Below, one piece after another: positions 5,531-7,014 of a stretch of 7,014 nucleotides of DNA; positions within the stretch are counted from its first letter, which is position 1, and each line of letters starts with the position of its first letter. Under the pieces are notes generated by a model that was not told where the DNA came from, searched no databases, and worked only from the letters and a program-made list of their open reading frames with translations. Source of the stretch: an uncultured Pelagibacteraceae bacterium (GTDB lineage: Bacteria; Pseudomonadota; Alphaproteobacteria; Pelagibacterales; Pelagibacteraceae); the NCBI GenBank assembly GCA_902588335.1, contig CACIOV010000032.1:1-7014 (forward strand). The letters are read 5' to 3'. Made by a program: the position numbers and the translations under genes.

Positions 5531-6697
5531 ATGAAAATTAATAAATCTTTCTACACTTGATTTATTAAAGGTTTTGTTTTCTTCAAAAGACACCTTTTTT
5601 ATTGAATAAGCATTACTTTTAGTTTTTCTTGAAGTAATTGTTATATTTCCTTTATATAATTTAAGCTTAATAGATCCATTAACTTTATTTCTATCGAGAT
5701 CTATAATTTTTTGAAGCTTTAATCTTGCTTTTGAATACCAATAACCATTGTAAATAAGTTCTGCATATTTAGGCATAATTTCATCTTTTTTATGCATTGT
5801 TTCTTTGTTCAATGTAACAGACTCAATTGCTCTATGAGCATAAATTAATATCGTTCCACCTGGTGTTTCATAAACACCTCTAGATTTTATTCCAATAAAT
5901 CTATTTTCAACAAGGTCAACTCTGCCAATACCATTTTTACCTGCAAGAAAGTTTAATTTTTGTAATAAATTTTCTGGGGATAATTTTTTCCTATTAATTG
6001 TTATTGGGTCTCCATTTTTAAATCCTATAGTTACATAAGAAGCTTTATTTGGAGCCTTCTCAGGGGATAGCGTTCTTTGAAAAATAAATTCTGGGGCTGC
6101 GTTTCCAGGATTTTCTAAAATCTTTCCTTCAGTTGAAGTGTGATATAAATTATCGTCAACAGAAAAAGGTGAAGCTCCTTTTTTATCTTTAGGTATTGGT
6201 ATTTTATTTTTTTTAGCATATTTAATTAAATCTGTTCTTGAATTTAATTTCCATATTCTCCAAGGAGCAATTATTTTAATTTTTGGACCAAAATAATGAT
6301 AGCCAAGTTCGAATCTTACCTGGTCATTTCCTTTACCTGTTGAACCATGCGAAACTGCATAAGCATTAAATTTTTTTGCTATAGCAATTTGCCTTTTTGC
6401 AATTAAGGGTCTTGCTATAGAAGTTCCTAATAAGTAGACACCTTCATAAATTGCATGTCCTCTAATCAATGGATATACATATTCTTTTACAAATAAATTT
6501 TTTAAATTTTCGATAATTATTTTTTTTACACCAAGTTTTTTTGCATTTTTAAAAATTTTTTTTTTATTTATTTTTTGACCAATGTCCGCCGTGTAGGCAA
6601 TAACTTCTGCTTTATAGTTTTTTTGAAGCCATTTTAGAATTACAGAAGTATCTAGACCGCCAGAATAGGCAAGCACTATCTTTTTTTGCTTTTTCAT
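5513..6697 (-). CDS. argG: Argininosuccinate synthase ArgG
   Basis: ArgG joins citrulline and aspartate with ATP to form argininosuccinate, the step before ArgH in arginine synthesis; argH is not in this window. The 394 residues match the common bacterial length (about 400). The N-terminal ATP-pyrophosphatase loop AYSGGLDTS is at 10-18, followed by YTADIGQ at 35-41, EGVYLLGTSIARPLIAK at 85-101, the HGSTGKGNDQVRFEL citrulline/Asp-site segment at 117-131, SVDDNLYHTSTEGKILE at 179-195 (an alphaproteobacterial-looking form) and GVYETPGGTIL at 274-284. All the expected blocks are present and uninterrupted. The ATG starts the normal M-K-K-x-K-K-I-V-L-A-Y-S-G-G leader. No clear Shine-Dalgarno precedes it. 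It lies 14 bp after the IalB-like gene on the same strand and converges with folD. Confidence 0.97.
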   Translation of the reverse strand: MKKQKKIVLAYSGGLDTSVILKWLQKNYKAEVIAYTADIGQKINKKKIFKNAKKLGVKKIIIENLKNLFVKEYVYPLIRGHAIYEGVYLLGTSIARPLIAKRQIAIAKKFNAYAVSHGSTGKGNDQVRFELGYHYFGPKIKIIAPWRIWKLNSRTDLIKYAKKNKIPIPKDKKGASPFSVDDNLYHTSTEGKILENPGNAAPEFIFQRTLSPEKAPNKASYVTIGFKNGDPITINRKKLSPENLLQKLNFLAGKNGIGRVDLVENRFIGIKSRGVYETPGGTILIYAHRAIESVTLNKETMHKKDEIMPKYAELIYNGYWYSKARLKLQKIIDLDRNKVNGSIKLKLYKGNITITSRKTKSNAYSIKKVSFEENKTFNKSSVERFINFHKKKLR

Positions 6698-6711
6698 TAA
6701 TTATTTAGTTT

Positions 6712-7014
6712 TTAACTACAGTTTTTTTTTGCTGTATTATATGCTTTTGTAAAACCCATCATAGAATAATGGTCAGTTGTTTGATCACCTTTATTAGTAT
6801 TGCCAACAATCATAAGTCTTGAAGCTTTTTTCATTGTGACAATTAATTTTGCTTCGTCCTCATTATCAACAACCCAAGCAAATCTTCCTTTAGAAAATAA
6901 ATCATATGATTTTTTACCTGATTTTGCTGATACTGGTGCTTTAGCTTTAAACTCATAACCATTTGTAACGCTAATTTCATTTTTGATATTTTCATTTGGT
7001 CTGAAACTTACAAA
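6712..7014 (-). CDS. IalB-like (invasion-associated locus B) family protein, C-terminal part
   Basis: The gene enters from the right edge; 100 residues and the stop are visible. The frame runs V-S-F-R-P-N-E-N-I-K at its left end, then a GYEFKAKAPVSAKSGKKSYDLF block (residues 19-40 of the fragment), RFAWVVDNEDEAKLIVTMKKA at 44-64, LMIVGNTNKGDQTTDHYSMMGFTKAY at 67-92, and it ends A-K-K-N-C-S. The aromatic-Trp strand, the helix 'DEAKLIxxMKKA' and the 'YSMMGFTKAY' motif before a terminal Cys resemble IalB-family proteins, usually exported, with a disulfide in the mature domain. The signal peptide would be outside the window. The name comes from Bartonella, but homologues are widespread in free-living alphaproteobacteria, so no virulence role is implied. 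An A9 run (minus strand, 6730-6722) falls in the last codons. It may be co-transcribed with argG. Confidence 0.72.
   Translation of the reverse strand, partial: FVSFRPNENIKNEISVTNGYEFKAKAPVSAKSGKKSYDLFSKGRFAWVVDNEDEAKLIVTMKKASRLMIVGNTNKGDQTTDHYSMMGFTKAYNTAKKNCS

Noticed and set aside
6736..6741. Exact TATAAT on the minus strand upstream of argG
   Set aside because: It falls on Tyr-Asn codons of the IalB-like gene, has no acceptable -35 at 16-19 bases and no extended -10 TG. It could still be an internal argG promoter, but it is easily explained by codon use.

Overview
The window is compact, AT-rich bacterial housekeeping DNA (roughly 30% G+C by eye). The gene content, the divergent hemC/tsaD arrangement, an IalB-like protein beside argG, gaps of a few bases between genes and Lys/Ile/Asn-rich proteins together suggest a streamlined alphaproteobacterium, most likely SAR11/Pelagibacterales-like. 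That placement is an inference from style and gene order; no marker was compared. No tRNA, rRNA, CRISPR array, insertion sequence or phage gene was seen, and no gene-free stretch exceeds about 60 bases.

Layout. (1) Bases 1-1579, minus strand: tsaD (tRNA t6A synthesis) is followed with no gap by an EVE-domain protein. Beyond it lies a very A-rich stretch that may encode the start of a lysine-rich protein running off the window. (2) Bases 1580-1638: a 59-bp divergent promoter region. (3) Bases 1639-5501, plus strand: hemC, hemD, an MscS-type channel, a YggT-family protein and folD. Junctions of +2, +3, -4 and +1 bases make this almost certainly one transcription unit. (4) Bases 5502-5512: an 11-bp convergent junction with a small inverted repeat that includes the argG stop codon. 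(5) Bases 5513-7014, minus strand: argG, preceded 14 bp upstream by the C-terminal 100 residues of an IalB-like protein that enters from the right edge.

How the genes work together. HemC and HemD are consecutive enzymes of tetrapyrrole synthesis (porphobilinogen to hydroxymethylbilane to uroporphyrinogen III). The MscS channel and YggT are both inner-membrane proteins, translationally coupled and plausibly linked to osmotic or turgor control. FolD supplies one-carbon folates, TsaD modifies tRNA and ArgG performs the penultimate step of arginine synthesis.

I found no convincing new system. The points most worth checking are the MscS-YggT coupling inside a heme/folate operon, genes that seem to be missing from familiar alphaproteobacterial clusters, and the unidentified lysine-rich start at the left edge. 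Three start or end calls are also set out: an internal ATG for tsaD, an ATG for folD, and a Cys-Ser C-terminus for the IalB-like protein read through an A9 run.
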